Source: an uncultured Bacteroidales bacterium (GTDB lineage Bacteria; Bacteroidota; Bacteroidia; Bacteroidales; Muribaculaceae). Taken from it: 64,000 nt of DNA. Each line of letters starts with the position of its first letter. Position 1 is the stretch's first letter. The translations under genes were made by a program, and so were the position numbers. Below the pieces are notes generated by a model. It saw only the letters and a list, made by a program, of their open reading frames with translations, ran no database searches and was not told the DNA's origin. Below are positions 1 to 10,375 of this stretch, in pieces. The DNA lies in assembly GCA_947175575.1 (NCBI GenBank), contig CAMWNG010000001.1:1-64000 (forward strand). The letters run 5' to 3'.

Positions 1-96
1 GTCTACATAGTGAGTTCCAGGACAGCCATAGCTACATAGTGAGACCCTGTCTTGAAAACAAACAAACAACAAAAAACAAACAAAACAAATAAAAAC
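1..96 (+). mobile_element. 3' end of a mouse B1 SINE with A-rich tail (host DNA, not bacterial)
   Basis: The first ~53 bases read like the right end of the rodent B1 (Alu-like) SINE: the blocks GAGTTCCAGGACAGCC, GCTACATAGTGAGACCCTG and the final TGTCTTGAAAAC follow the B1 consensus in order with few changes. They are followed by an A-rich tail with CAAA repeats to about base 96, as expected at a SINE 3' end. Retroposed SINEs do not occur in bacteria, so this is host sequence joined to a bacterial contig, probably by misassembly or a chimeric read. I recognised it by memory of the consensus, not by alignment. Confidence 0.9.
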
Positions 97-188
97 TCTG
101 CAAATGGAACACATATATTTATTTATACTTTCTATGTGTCTTGCGCGTTTTTCTGCGCGCCCCCCCCCGCTACTGTTTTTTACGGATA
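97..188. other. Chimera junction zone, origin uncertain
   Basis: Between the SINE tail and the stop codon of the first bacterial gene lie ~90 bases that could be mouse or bacterial. They contain an AT-rich stretch, the GC-rich GCGCG-N8-CGCGC and a run of nine C. Sequence is certainly bacterial from base 189 on. The exact junction cannot be placed by eye. Confidence 0.6.
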
Positions 189-1100
189 TTATTTCGTCAT
201 GTCGGCGCGCGATTTTGAAATCGTGACAAGGTACAGACCGGTGAAAATAAGAATCACTGCAAGACCTTTAAGAGCTGAGAACGTATCAAGACCGAGATAC
301 AGGCCAACTCCGGTAGCGACTATGGGCTGAAAATAATTGTACATGCCTACGATGGTTGGACGCAGGTTTTTTTGTCCTATCATTATGCAGATGTATGCAA
401 TGAAAGTCCCGAAAAACACCACATATGCCGCTCCGCCAATTTCGGACAATGTCAAATGGGCGAAAGGCGTGTGAACCCATGTGTTTACGGAGAATGGAAG
501 AATCACTGCCGAAGCGAAGGTGAACATCCATTTCATCAGGGTGACCAAAGTGTATTTTTTTATGAAATTCTTATACAAGGTCAGATAGAGGGCGTATGAA
601 AGCTGGGCAGTGAGCACCAGAAGGTCTCCGAGCATGGGATTGTTGCCTCGCGCTGAGTTTGCGATACCGGAGTAGACCAGAATTACGGCGCCGGTAGCTC
701 CAAGAGCGATGCCGCCGGCCTTTTTCCATGTAATCGGTTCGTGAAGTATCAATGCTGCAAGAACCATCACCCACATCGGCATGGTGGTGGTGATGATCGA
801 TGCTTCGCCGGGAGATGTGAAGCTGACTCCGAAAATGAAACATCCCTGGTTGAACAGAACGCCCAGCATGCCCGCTCCTGCAAGTAATGCCAGATCCTTA
901 AGAGGAACATGTTCACGGGGAGTGAAGATTGATAACAGCCAGAAAAGCAATGCGGCTCCCATCACCCGTAAGTCTGTCATAAGGAGCGGTGTGACGATGC
1001 CTGCTCCCATGACTACCTTCGCCACAGGTGACATAAGTCCCCATATCACATTCGCACCGAGCATGGCGGCATGCCCTTTGATGTTTATCTGAGTTCTCAT
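189..1100 (-). CDS. EamA/DMT-superfamily permease
   Basis: A 303-residue very hydrophobic protein with about ten membrane segments arranged as two EamA repeats, the usual size and layout of drug/metabolite transporter family members. The N terminus (GANVIWGLMSPVAK) is the typical first-helix motif. It should sit in the inner membrane and export a small metabolite; the substrate cannot be told from sequence. It is divergent from ftsY, and a TAACTTTG -7 box on the minus strand at 1127-1134 lies close to its start. A second, unrelated-position EamA gene occurs at 26677. The gene is complete although it lies beside the chimeric contig end. Confidence 0.9.
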   Translation of the reverse strand: MRTQINIKGHAAMLGANVIWGLMSPVAKVVMGAGIVTPLLMTDLRVMGAALLFWLLSIFTPREHVPLKDLALLAGAGMLGVLFNQGCFIFGVSFTSPGEASIITTTMPMWVMVLAALILHEPITWKKAGGIALGATGAVILVYSGIANSARGNNPMLGDLLVLTAQLSYALYLTLYKNFIKKYTLVTLMKWMFTFASAVILPFSVNTWVHTPFAHLTLSEIGGAAYVVFFGTFIAYICIMIGQKNLRPTIVGMYNYFQPIVATGVGLYLGLDTFSALKGLAVILIFTGLYLVTISKSRADMTK

Positions 1101-1126
1101 TCAATATTATTTTAGTTTCCGGGGTG

Positions 1127-1164
1127 CAAAGTTACTCAAAATTGCCAAACTTTTCGTACCTTTG
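1127..1164. promoter_or_regulatory. Divergent -7 boxes for the EamA gene and ftsY
   Basis: The short gap between the two divergent genes holds a minus-strand TAACTTTG (1127-1134) and a plus-strand TACCTTTG (1157-1164), both matching the Bacteroidetes -7 element TAnnTTTG. Neither has a TTG exactly 20 bases upstream, so they are weaker matches than the other promoters listed here. Confidence 0.55.
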
Positions 1165-1189
1165 CATCCTAAACCGCAATGTCACTTTC

Positions 1190-2155
1190 ATGAACTTTTT
1201 TAAGAGCATATTTTCACGCGAAAAAAAGGAAACCCTGGACAAAGGCCTTGAAAAGACCAAAGAAGGCGTTTTCGGCAGACTCAAACGTGCTTTTGTAGGC
1301 CGAAAGACAATTGATGATGACTTTCTTGACGAACTGGAGGAAATCTTTATAACAGGAGATGTAGGAGCCGAGACCACTCTACGCATCATAGAACGTATTC
1401 AGGCGCGTGCCGCACGCGATAAATATGTCAACGAGGACGAGTTGAACGATATGCTTGTGGAGGAAATCACCGCGTTGCTTGCCGAAAACCCTAATGATGT
1501 GTCGGCAGACGGAAGTTTTTCTGTTCCGGCCGGTAAAAAGCCTTATGTAATCATGGTCGTAGGAGTTAACGGAGTAGGCAAGACCACCACCATCGGCAAG
1601 ATGGCATACCAATACAAAAAGGCCGGCTACAAGGTGATGATCGGTGCCGCCGATACATTCCGCGCCGCCGCCGTCGAACAGATCGATGAATGGGGTCGCC
1701 GTGCCGATGTGCCGGTCATAAAGCAACAGCTCGGCAGCGATGCTGCCGCTGTGGCGTATGACACCCTGTCATCAGCCGTCGCTAACGATGTGGATGTGGT
1801 TATCATAGATACGGCCGGCCGTCTCCATAACAAAAAAGGACTTATGGACGAATTGTCCAAAATCAAACGGGTGATGCAGCGTGTAGTGCCCGACGCGCCG
1901 AATGAGGTCCTTTTGGTGCTTGACGGCTCCACGGGGCAGAATGCTTTCGAGCAGGCCCGCCAGTTCTCTGCTGCGACTCAGGTCACGGATCTGGCAGTCA
2001 CCAAACTCGATGGCACGGCCAAAGGCGGTGTTGTGATAGGTATAAGCGACCAGTTTAAGATTCCGGTTAAATATATCGGTCTCGGTGAAGGTATTGAAGA
2101 TCTTCAGGTATTCAACAAACGCGAGTTTGTTGAAAGTCTGTTCGGCAAACGCTAA
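1190..2155 (+). CDS. ftsY: Signal recognition particle receptor FtsY
   Basis: The SRP receptor GTPase that docks ribosome-SRP complexes at the inner membrane. The 321-residue protein has the NG-domain layout: helical N domain, P-loop GVNGVGKTTT near residue 124, DTAGR near 207 and TKLDGTAKGG near 270. The acidic A domain of E. coli FtsY is absent, as in many shorter homologues. The ORF track starts at 1124, but the ATG at 1190 (MNFFKSIF) gives the amphipathic N terminus usual for the family and lies downstream of the TACCTTTG box at 1157-1164, so I chose it. rimO follows after 14 bases. Its partner Ffh is encoded at 23927. Confidence 0.96.
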   Translation: MNFFKSIFSREKKETLDKGLEKTKEGVFGRLKRAFVGRKTIDDDFLDELEEIFITGDVGAETTLRIIERIQARAARDKYVNEDELNDMLVEEITALLAENPNDVSADGSFSVPAGKKPYVIMVVGVNGVGKTTTIGKMAYQYKKAGYKVMIGAADTFRAAAVEQIDEWGRRADVPVIKQQLGSDAAAVAYDTLSSAVANDVDVVIIDTAGRLHNKKGLMDELSKIKRVMQRVVPDAPNEVLLVLDGSTGQNAFEQARQFSAATQVTDLAVTKLDGTAKGGVVIGISDQFKIPVKYIGLGEGIEDLQVFNKREFVESLFGKR

Positions 2156-2169
2156 TCTTCTCGATTAAG

Positions 2170-3507
2170 ATGAAGCCCAAAGTCAATATTATCACTCTGG
2201 GATGCTCCAAGAATCTTGTCGATTCCGAGAGAGTCATGCGCATGCTTGCCGATGCCGGATTTTCGGCCGTGCACGAAGCCGATGATTTCTCCGGAGGTCC
2301 GGTCGTAATCAATACATGCGGCTTTATCAGCGATGCCAAGGAGGAATCAGTGAACACCATTCTTGATGCGTGCCGACTCAAGGAGGACGGAATCATTGAC
2401 CGTGTTTATGTGATGGGGTGCCTTGCGCAGCGTTATGCCGATGAACTGCCTCCTGAAATTCCGGAGGTGGACGCATGGTTCGGAAAGTTTGATTGGAAAA
2501 ATGTCGTAGAACGTCTTAAAGCGGATTATCCGGTTACGCCATTGCGGACCCGTCATCCGTCCTGGGACCGCAAGATAACCACTCCCTCGCATCACGCATA
2601 TCTCAAGATAGCGGAAGGATGTAACCGCTTCTGTGCTTTCTGTGCCATACCCATCATTACCGGACGTTATCATTCCCGTCCCGTTGATGAAATTCTTGCG
2701 GAAGTGCGCTCGCTCGTCAAGCGCGGTGTGCGCGAGTTCAATGTCATAGCACAGGATCTGTCAAGTTACGGGCGAGATCTTCCCGGCACGCCTTCCGGCG
2801 CGTCCCATTTCGTTGATCTGCTTGAACGTATGTCCGATACAGAGGGTGTGGAATGGATTCGTCTCCATTACGCATATCCGTCTGATTTTCCCTATGAGAT
2901 TCTTCCGGTCATGGCATCGCGTAAGAATATCTGCAAATATCTCGACATAGCTTTCCAGCATATCGATGACCGGGTGCTTGGCAATATGCAACGGCATATT
3001 GACGCAGAAAAGACCCGTGAATTGCTGGCGCGATTAAGGGCCGAGGTTCCCGGTATTCATATCCGTACGACGCTTATGACAGGATTTCCGGGCGAGACGG
3101 AGGAGGCTTTTGACAATCTGATGGATTTCGTGCGTGAGCAGCGTTTCGACCGTATGGGTGCTTTCGCTTATTGCGAGGAAGAAGATACGGCAGCCGCCCG
3201 AAACCTCACTGATGACATTCCTCCGGAAGTCAAGCAGGAGAGGCTTGACCGTCTCATGGCTCTTCAGGAAGAGATCGCTCTCGAACTTAACCGCGCAAAG
3301 ATCGGCAAGGTGATGCGTGTGGTGATTGACTCTGAGAATGATTTGAATTATGTTGCCCGAACAGAATTCGATTCGCCTGAAGTCGATCCTGAAGTAATAG
3401 TGACGAAAGATGTTCCGTTGCAAATCGGCGAGTTCTATGATGTGGTAATTACCGACGCGGCTCCATTCGAATTGTTTGGAAGTATAGTAAATCCGGCTGC
3501 AAATTGA
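2170..3507 (+). CDS. rimO: Ribosomal protein S12 methylthiotransferase RimO
   Basis: A radical-SAM methylthiotransferase that adds a methylthio group to a conserved Asp of ribosomal protein S12. The 445-residue protein carries the N-terminal UPF0004 domain with three Cys (TLGCSKN, NTCGF, MGCLAQ), the radical-SAM motif CNRFCAFC near residue 150 for the second Fe-S cluster, and a C-terminal TRAM-like segment. The opening TLGCSKNLVDSERV is characteristic of RimO rather than MiaB. It follows ftsY closely, and its stop overlaps the TTG start of the next gene. Confidence 0.95.
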   Translation: MKPKVNIITLGCSKNLVDSERVMRMLADAGFSAVHEADDFSGGPVVINTCGFISDAKEESVNTILDACRLKEDGIIDRVYVMGCLAQRYADELPPEIPEVDAWFGKFDWKNVVERLKADYPVTPLRTRHPSWDRKITTPSHHAYLKIAEGCNRFCAFCAIPIITGRYHSRPVDEILAEVRSLVKRGVREFNVIAQDLSSYGRDLPGTPSGASHFVDLLERMSDTEGVEWIRLHYAYPSDFPYEILPVMASRKNICKYLDIAFQHIDDRVLGNMQRHIDAEKTRELLARLRAEVPGIHIRTTLMTGFPGETEEAFDNLMDFVREQRFDRMGAFAYCEEEDTAAARNLTDDIPPEVKQERLDRLMALQEEIALELNRAKIGKVMRVVIDSENDLNYVARTEFDSPEVDPEVIVTKDVPLQIGEFYDVVITDAAPFELFGSIVNPAAN

Positions 3508-4502
3508 ATCTGATTAAGGATAAGACACGTAACGAGGTCATAAGGTTGCTCGGCGAAGGTGCCGACTTTATGCTTTACCGACTTCCGGGACGCACGCCTA
3601 AACTTGTGACGGCGCGCAAACCGAAGGTCGACGTGCGTATTATTCCTTGGAATACCCATCTTTCCGATGCCATAGTTCCCGATGATACAGCAGAGGCGAC
3701 TTTCGAACTGCCATCCGAAACGCCGGAGCAGTATTATCTCGAAAGTCTTGAAAAAATTATATCCCGATTAAAGCAGCGCGGGAGAGCCAAGACTGTCATA
3801 TCGCGTGTTATAGCCGGATGCAATCCGGAATGTGACTGGGTGGATATCGCCGACTGCCTGTGGCAGAAATATCCCGACACATTCGGATATCTTTTTTATA
3901 CCTCCGGAACCGGAGGATGGGTAGGGGCTACCCCTGAGAAATTGCTGTTCACGTTCAGTCCCGACACGTTCACCACTTGCGCGCTCGCCGGAACATTGCC
4001 GACAGATGTTGAATGGAACCGTAAGAATTATGATGAGCAGCAGATGGTTGCTGACTTCATCAAGGATACTTTGACGCGACTTGGACTGCGGTTTGAGGAA
4101 AATGGGCCGCGGACGCTGCGTTACGGAGCGATAAAGCACCTGATGACTAATTTCAGAGGTGTGATGGATAACCCTGAAATGCAGATTCCTGTGTTGCTCG
4201 ACTCGCTTGCTCCTACGCCGGCGCTTGCGGGTTTGCCGCGCGAGGATGCTTTGGCTGACATAGCTGATACGGAACTGCACCGCCGCGGGTGTTACGGGGG
4301 ATATATATATGTAGGGGATGATACTCGCGTCTACACCTTTGTGACAATACGTTGCGCTCAGTTCGACCCGCGTGACGGCAGGTGGGCGGTATATGCCGGT
4401 GGAGGAATAACCCCGGCAAGTGTTCCGGCCGATGAATGGGCTGAAACGTGTGCCAAATCAGACACATTGGTGCGACTTATAAGAAAGGAGGTGCCGGAAT
4501 GA
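3504..4502 (+). CDS. Chorismate-binding enzyme, probably isochorismate synthase (MenF-like)
   Basis: The C-terminal two thirds match the chorismate-binding fold shared by isochorismate, anthranilate and aminodeoxychorismate synthases: GTLPTDVEWNRKNYDEQQMV, HLMTNFRG and the terminal GCYGGYIYVGDD region. At 332 residues it is shorter than typical MenF or TrpE because the N-terminal subdomain is reduced. The likely reaction is chorismate to isochorismate for menaquinone, but no other men gene lies nearby, so the product is inferred. The annotated start is a TTG overlapping the rimO stop; the first ATG is 22 codons in (3570) and is an alternative. Its stop overlaps the next ATG. Confidence 0.75.
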   Translation: MNLIKDKTRNEVIRLLGEGADFMLYRLPGRTPKLVTARKPKVDVRIIPWNTHLSDAIVPDDTAEATFELPSETPEQYYLESLEKIISRLKQRGRAKTVISRVIAGCNPECDWVDIADCLWQKYPDTFGYLFYTSGTGGWVGATPEKLLFTFSPDTFTTCALAGTLPTDVEWNRKNYDEQQMVADFIKDTLTRLGLRFEENGPRTLRYGAIKHLMTNFRGVMDNPEMQIPVLLDSLAPTPALAGLPREDALADIADTELHRRGCYGGYIYVGDDTRVYTFVTIRCAQFDPRDGRWAVYAGGGITPASVPADEWAETCAKSDTLVRLIRKEVPE

Positions 4503-5902
4503 ACAATTCTCGCCGCCCTCTCATCATTTCGTTGGGAGCCGTAGTAATCCTGATTGTGCTTTCGAGTTGTCCATGGGCTGAATGGAGCGGCGGACGTCTT
4601 AAGGATTTTCATCTTTTCGCCGACCTTATGCCGCAAAAGGTGAATGTCGAGGCAGCCCGACGTTCAGCTGCCGAAAATGTGGATCCGGAACTGCTGGCTT
4701 ATGTTGACCGTCGAGACTCGGTTATCGTTCATGCTGACAGTGTGGCGGAGGTCGTACCGGACACTCTACCCGTTCCGGTGATAGAGCGTTGTACAGAGGC
4801 TCCACGTCGCGGAGATGTCGTGCTGATCGAGGATTACTCGCCGGAAGGTGACGGTCTTTCCCGTCTTAAATCGACACTTTCCGAGGCTTCGGGAAGAACA
4901 GTGCGTATCGCCATGGTCGGAGATTCGTATATCGAAGGCGATATTCTTGCGCAGGATATCCGTGCCGGGCTTCAACGTAAGTATGGCGGTCGCGGAGTAG
5001 GGTATGTACCCGCTTTTACAAATTTTCCGGGTTTCCGCGGGAGTGTCGTTCAAAGCGGGGCTCATTGGGAAGAGCGTGAGATACGAAAAATGAATGACGA
5101 TCCATTGCGTACAATCCTCGGTACATATTTTATAGGCGGAGACGGTGCCTTTTCACGATATAAAGGGAGTGCCAGTCCCGATTTTGTTGATTACTGGACA
5201 CGGTCGACCATCGTGTTTTCAGCTCCACGCGAGGGTACTCTCACCTTTCATATCGCTGCTGAAGATTCGGATCGGGTCTTTAAAATCGAGCCGTCGTCAG
5301 GTCTGCAGGCCATCTCTGTGCCGGCGGTGGCCAAAGATCTGAAAATAACGGCCGAACTTCCGGGCATAAAGGTTGCCGGAGTGTGGCTCGACAGTTCGCG
5401 GGGAATTGTTTTTGATGATATATCGCTTCGAGGTAACAGCGGTATAAGCCACCGGCAACTCGATGCCTCCACTACCGCACAGATGCGTCAGTGGATCGAT
5501 TATGATCTTATAATACTTGAATTCGGAATGAACGCGCTTTCCGCTGCTCAAAAAGATTATACAGCCTACGGAAAGGGAATGGAAGCGGTTGTAATGAATC
5601 TCAAGTCGCTATATCCCAATGCACAGATTCTTGTGATGGGGGTAGGTGACCGTGGTACGAAAATCGGTACAGGTCTCGGCTCTATGCCCACAGTGGCGGC
5701 TCTCGTCGACGCACAGCGCGCGATGGCCCACCGTACGGGGTCGTTGTTTTACGATACTCGTGCCGCAATGGGTGGCGACGGTGCCGCCGTGGATTGGAAC
5801 CGCCGCCGTCTTCTCAATTCCGATTACGTGCACCTCAATCATAAAGGCGGCGCGGAACTTGCTGAAATTTTTCTTGAATCACTCAATCAAAGTCTACAAT
5901 GA
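4499..5902 (+). CDS. SGNH/GDSL-family hydrolase-like protein, membrane-anchored
   Basis: A 467-residue protein with an N-terminal hydrophobic anchor (LIISLGAVVILIVL then SSC, a possible lipobox) and an SGNH fold: block I VGDSYIEGD near residue 140, a block III-like LEFGMNA near 340 and the C-terminal block V DYVHLNHKGG with the catalytic Asp/His pair. Block I ends GDSY rather than GDSL. SGNH proteins beside an MBOAT acyltransferase commonly acetylate or deacetylate cell-surface glycans in the periplasm; that role is inferred here. The ATG at 4499 is preceded by AAGGAGG, a strong Shine-Dalgarno-like sequence rare in this phylum, though it also encodes the end of the upstream protein. The start overlaps the previous stop (ATGA). 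Confidence 0.8.
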   Translation: MNNSRRPLIISLGAVVILIVLSSCPWAEWSGGRLKDFHLFADLMPQKVNVEAARRSAAENVDPELLAYVDRRDSVIVHADSVAEVVPDTLPVPVIERCTEAPRRGDVVLIEDYSPEGDGLSRLKSTLSEASGRTVRIAMVGDSYIEGDILAQDIRAGLQRKYGGRGVGYVPAFTNFPGFRGSVVQSGAHWEEREIRKMNDDPLRTILGTYFIGGDGAFSRYKGSASPDFVDYWTRSTIVFSAPREGTLTFHIAAEDSDRVFKIEPSSGLQAISVPAVAKDLKITAELPGIKVAGVWLDSSRGIVFDDISLRGNSGISHRQLDASTTAQMRQWIDYDLIILEFGMNALSAAQKDYTAYGKGMEAVVMNLKSLYPNAQILVMGVGDRGTKIGTGLGSMPTVAALVDAQRAMAHRTGSLFYDTRAAMGGDGAAVDWNRRRLLNSDYVHLNHKGGAELAEIFLESLNQSLQ

Positions 5903-7134
5903 GAACCAAAATACTACTATATCTGGCACTGGCCGCCGCACCGGTGATGTGCGGTCAGGAACAGGCTGAATTGCGCGAAAATCCCCGGATGGAGTCTGCG
6001 AAACGTGAGAATTTTGTCGCTCCGGCTGTCGAATATCCGTCGTATGTGAAGACATCCGCGAATCACATCGATCTTCACGGGCACGACTGGTCCGGACTGG
6101 CTGCGAGACTCCGTGGCGCCGACTCAGTGCGAGTCAATATCGTTCATATAGGAGATTCGCATCTGCAGGCAGACATGGGCACCGCCGTAACGCGAACTCT
6201 TCTTGGTCAGCACTACGGATCCGCAGGTCGCGGGCTTATCGTTCCGTTCAAACTCGCGGGAACTAATGAGCCTGTCGATTATGTCATCACTTCGGAAACC
6301 CCTATGGCGCAGGGTCGTCTTCTGAAACAGCCCTGGGGGACCAGGATGGGTTTTACCGGCATAGGAATCTGCCCCGATGCCGATGAGGTTACTTTTGAAA
6401 TAAGCGCACGTGAACCGTTTGATTCCATTGCAATATATTATACCGGTGACGATCCCGAAGTGCTCGCGCCGGCACCAGGCTGCAAAGGATGCGATGGAAT
6501 TATCTCATTCGCTTTACCTACGGATACGGCCGCTGTAGTGACCTTGGCACTCGCCGCGACAGAACGCCCCACTTTTCACGGAATAAATCTTGTAAATGGC
6601 GAAGCAGGAGTTGCATATCATGTAATCGGTAATAATGGAGCGACTTATGGCACATATAACATGATTCCCGGATTTGCCGATGACATCGCGCGTTTCGAAC
6701 CGGCATTGCTTATCGTCTCCCTCGGTACGAATGAGGCATATAATAATGTGACTGATGAAGAATTCAAACAGGAGATGCGCACGTTGCTTACCGATCTGCG
6801 ACGTTCATGTCCCGATTCTGAAATATTGCTTACAACACCATCCGAGTGTCAGCGTAAGATAGTGCGCCGACGTCGCCGTCGCAAGATCACCACTTACGCC
6901 GTCAACCGGGATGTGAAACGTATGCGTGATCTAATCCTTGAAGTAGCCGCCGAGGAACAACTTCCGGTCTATGACTTTTATCAGGTAGCCGGAGGCCAAG
7001 GTACGTCCGACAAATGGCTCGCGGATCAATATCTCAACCGCGACCGCATTCACATGACCCGTGCCGGATACACCTTACAGGGACATCTTTTTACTGAGGC
7101 GCTTGAAGCAGCCTTTGATTCCTATAAAAACTGA
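5899..7134 (+). CDS. Secreted SGNH/GDSL-family hydrolase-like protein
   Basis: A 411-residue protein with an N-terminal signal sequence (ILLYLALAAAPVMCGQ) and the SGNH blocks: VHIGDSHLQAD near residue 85, VSLGTNEAY near 275 and the terminal RDRIHMTRAGY. It overlaps the preceding SGNH gene by four bases and precedes the MBOAT gene, so all three are probably one transcript. A division of labour is likely, with the membrane acyltransferase moving an acetyl group across the membrane and the SGNH proteins transferring it to or trimming it from a glycan. The target polymer is unknown. An Arg-rich patch (RRRRRRK) around residue 320 is unusual for a secreted enzyme. Confidence 0.8.
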   Translation: MRTKILLYLALAAAPVMCGQEQAELRENPRMESAKRENFVAPAVEYPSYVKTSANHIDLHGHDWSGLAARLRGADSVRVNIVHIGDSHLQADMGTAVTRTLLGQHYGSAGRGLIVPFKLAGTNEPVDYVITSETPMAQGRLLKQPWGTRMGFTGIGICPDADEVTFEISAREPFDSIAIYYTGDDPEVLAPAPGCKGCDGIISFALPTDTAAVVTLALAATERPTFHGINLVNGEAGVAYHVIGNNGATYGTYNMIPGFADDIARFEPALLIVSLGTNEAYNNVTDEEFKQEMRTLLTDLRRSCPDSEILLTTPSECQRKIVRRRRRRKITTYAVNRDVKRMRDLILEVAAEEQLPVYDFYQVAGGQGTSDKWLADQYLNRDRIHMTRAGYTLQGHLFTEALEAAFDSYKN

Positions 7135-7145
7135 ACCGATAACCT

Positions 7146-8663
7146 ATGGACTCTCTCTCTCTTTCATCAATTTCCGATTTTCTGAGCCGGTTTGATTTTT
7201 CACGGCTACCGGATCTTCTGCGATACGATCCGCAGAGCCCGATGCTGTTCAATACAGGATTGTTCCTGCTGCTTTTCGCAGCGTTCATGATCGTTCATGA
7301 ATTGCTGCGTAACCGCCCTACAGCCAGGATGATAGCGATAATAGCCTTCTCACTGTACTTTTACTATAAGGCCAGCGGATGGTGTTGCGCGTTGCTTTGC
7401 GGAATCTGTATATCCGATTATCTGTTAGGGCTCTGGATGTCCCGAACAGTCTCAGATGTGCTGCGACGGCTGATTGTTGCTCTTAATATCGTGGTGAATA
7501 TCGGAATGCTCGTGTATTTCAAATATTTCAATCTGTTGGGACGTACATGGGCCGAACTCCGTCACGGACAGTTTGACGCCTGGGATATAATTCTTCCTGC
7601 GGGAATATCATTCATAACTTTCCGTTCCATCAGTTATATAGTCGATCTATATCGCCGTGACCTCGAAGCAGAGAAAAATTTTCTGAACTATGCCTTCAGC
7701 CTCACCTTCTTCCCGCCCCTCCTGGCGGGGCCGGTGGTACGGGCGCGCGATATTCTACCACAGGTAAAGGAGCGCCCCGTGGCCACATCTGAAATGGTAG
7801 GTCAGGGATTTTTCCTGATTATGAGCGGTCTTATCAAGAAGGTCATAATAGCTGACTATATTTCGGGTAATTTCGTTGACCGCGTGTTCGACAACCCTTC
7901 GCTTTATACCGGCTTCGAGAATCTGATGGGTGCGGTGGGATTCACCGTACAGTTATATTGCGACTTTTCAGGATATTCCGATATGGCAATAGGCATAGCG
8001 TTGCTGATGGGATACAGGTTCAAAGAAAACTTCCGTGCACCATTCAAGGCACAGAATCCTTCAGAGTTCTGGCACAGATGGCATATCTCGCTTTCAACAT
8101 GGTTGCGCGACTATCTGTATATTCCGCTTGGAGGCTCCCGAAAAGGTAAGTTCCGCACATATCTGAACAATTTCATCACAATGGTTCTCGGAGGCCTATG
8201 GCATGGTGCGGGCTGGATGTATCTGCTCTGGGGCGGCTATCACGGTGTTCTGCTTGCTTTTCATAAGTTTTTCAAGGGAAAATATGAATTGTCAGAGCGA
8301 CTTCGTCGCTCTCCATTGCTCAGAGCTGTGAACGTGACGGTTACTTTCGCTCTTATTGTAATCGGTTTCGCTATCTTCCGTGCAGACTCTCTTGCTACGC
8401 TCGAGGCTATGGGGCGTCAGATACTGTTTGCTTTCCATCCCGATATCGCGGTTCAATTCGTGTCGAGTTACATGCTGATTGTCGCTGCAATTATTGTAGC
8501 GATGGCCGGACATCTTGCTCCGCGTGCATGGACTACGGGAATGTGCACCTTCTATCAGGAGCGCTCGGTAGCCGTTCAGACCATAATTCTGGCAATAGTC
8601 CTGTTCGCCGTAATTCAGGTCAGCTCTTCGGATCTGGTACCGTTCATCTATCTGCAATATTAA
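7146..8663 (+). CDS. MBOAT-family membrane O-acyltransferase (AlgI/DltB-like)
   Basis: A 505-residue multi-pass membrane protein with the MBOAT hallmarks: QLYCDFSGYSDMAIGIA, FWHRWHISLSTWLRDYLYIP near residue 310 and GGLWHGAGW near 350, whose His is the catalytic residue of the family. It resembles the alginate acetylase AlgI group, which passes acetyl groups over the inner membrane for O-acetylation of extracytoplasmic glycans. It ends a gene set with two SGNH proteins and is closed by a perfect palindromic terminator. The polymer modified cannot be told from sequence. Confidence 0.92.
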   Translation: MDSLSLSSISDFLSRFDFSRLPDLLRYDPQSPMLFNTGLFLLLFAAFMIVHELLRNRPTARMIAIIAFSLYFYYKASGWCCALLCGICISDYLLGLWMSRTVSDVLRRLIVALNIVVNIGMLVYFKYFNLLGRTWAELRHGQFDAWDIILPAGISFITFRSISYIVDLYRRDLEAEKNFLNYAFSLTFFPPLLAGPVVRARDILPQVKERPVATSEMVGQGFFLIMSGLIKKVIIADYISGNFVDRVFDNPSLYTGFENLMGAVGFTVQLYCDFSGYSDMAIGIALLMGYRFKENFRAPFKAQNPSEFWHRWHISLSTWLRDYLYIPLGGSRKGKFRTYLNNFITMVLGGLWHGAGWMYLLWGGYHGVLLAFHKFFKGKYELSERLRRSPLLRAVNVTVTFALIVIGFAIFRADSLATLEAMGRQILFAFHPDIAVQFVSSYMLIVAAIIVAMAGHLAPRAWTTGMCTFYQERSVAVQTIILAIVLFAVIQVSSSDLVPFIYLQY

Positions 8664-8672
8664 TTTTATGAT

Positions 8673-8721
8673 ATAAGACATGAGCCTCGTTATTCGTCGA
8701 ATAACGAGGCTCATGTCTTAT
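8673..8721. terminator. Perfect 24-bp palindromic bidirectional terminator
   Basis: ATAAGACATGAGCCTCGTTA...TAACGAGGCTCATGTCTTAT forms two exactly complementary 24-base arms around a single T. It lies between the convergent MBOAT gene and guaB, so it should serve both strands. The arms have few flanking U residues, but the outer AT pairs supply a weak tract. Confidence 0.85.
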
Positions 8722-8731
8722 AAGGTCTTTA

Positions 8732-10234
<1,503 letters not shown>

Positions 10235-10244
10235 TTATTGCATG

Positions 10245-10275
10245 CAAAGTTACGAATTTCCCCGCAACCCGCCAA
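10245..10275 (-). promoter_or_regulatory. guaB promoter
   Basis: On the minus strand TTG (10273-10275), a 20-base spacer and TAACTTTG (10245-10252) match the Bacteroidetes sigma-factor consensus and lie about 30 bases from the guaB start. Confidence 0.8.
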
Positions 10276-10338
10276 GACTTTTCCGAAAATTCCCGCAAAC
10301 TCTTTTTCGAGTCGGGTATCAACAATCGAAATAGTCCA

Positions 10339-10368
10339 CACGTTATATTATATATAATGTATAACGTG
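10339..10368. repeat. Inverted repeat CACGTTATA-N12-TATAACGTG, possible operator
   Basis: Two perfect 9-base arms face each other across an AT-only core just eight bases before the start codon of the 189-residue gene. The position in the promoter region suggests an operator or a 5' hairpin; there is no T tract to make it a clear terminator. No TAnnTTTG box with a properly spaced TTG was seen for this gene. Confidence 0.5.
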
Positions 10369-10375
10369 GAATTAT

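Noticed and set aside
52-330. 92-codon plus-strand ORF at the contig start
   Set aside because: It runs from the SINE A-tail, across the chimera junction and antisense into the permease gene, with low-complexity K/N/T content.
5899-7134. Arg-rich patch in the SGNH protein as a sign of a frameshift
   Set aside because: The frame stays open with SGNH blocks before and after it, so it is a surface patch in an intact gene.
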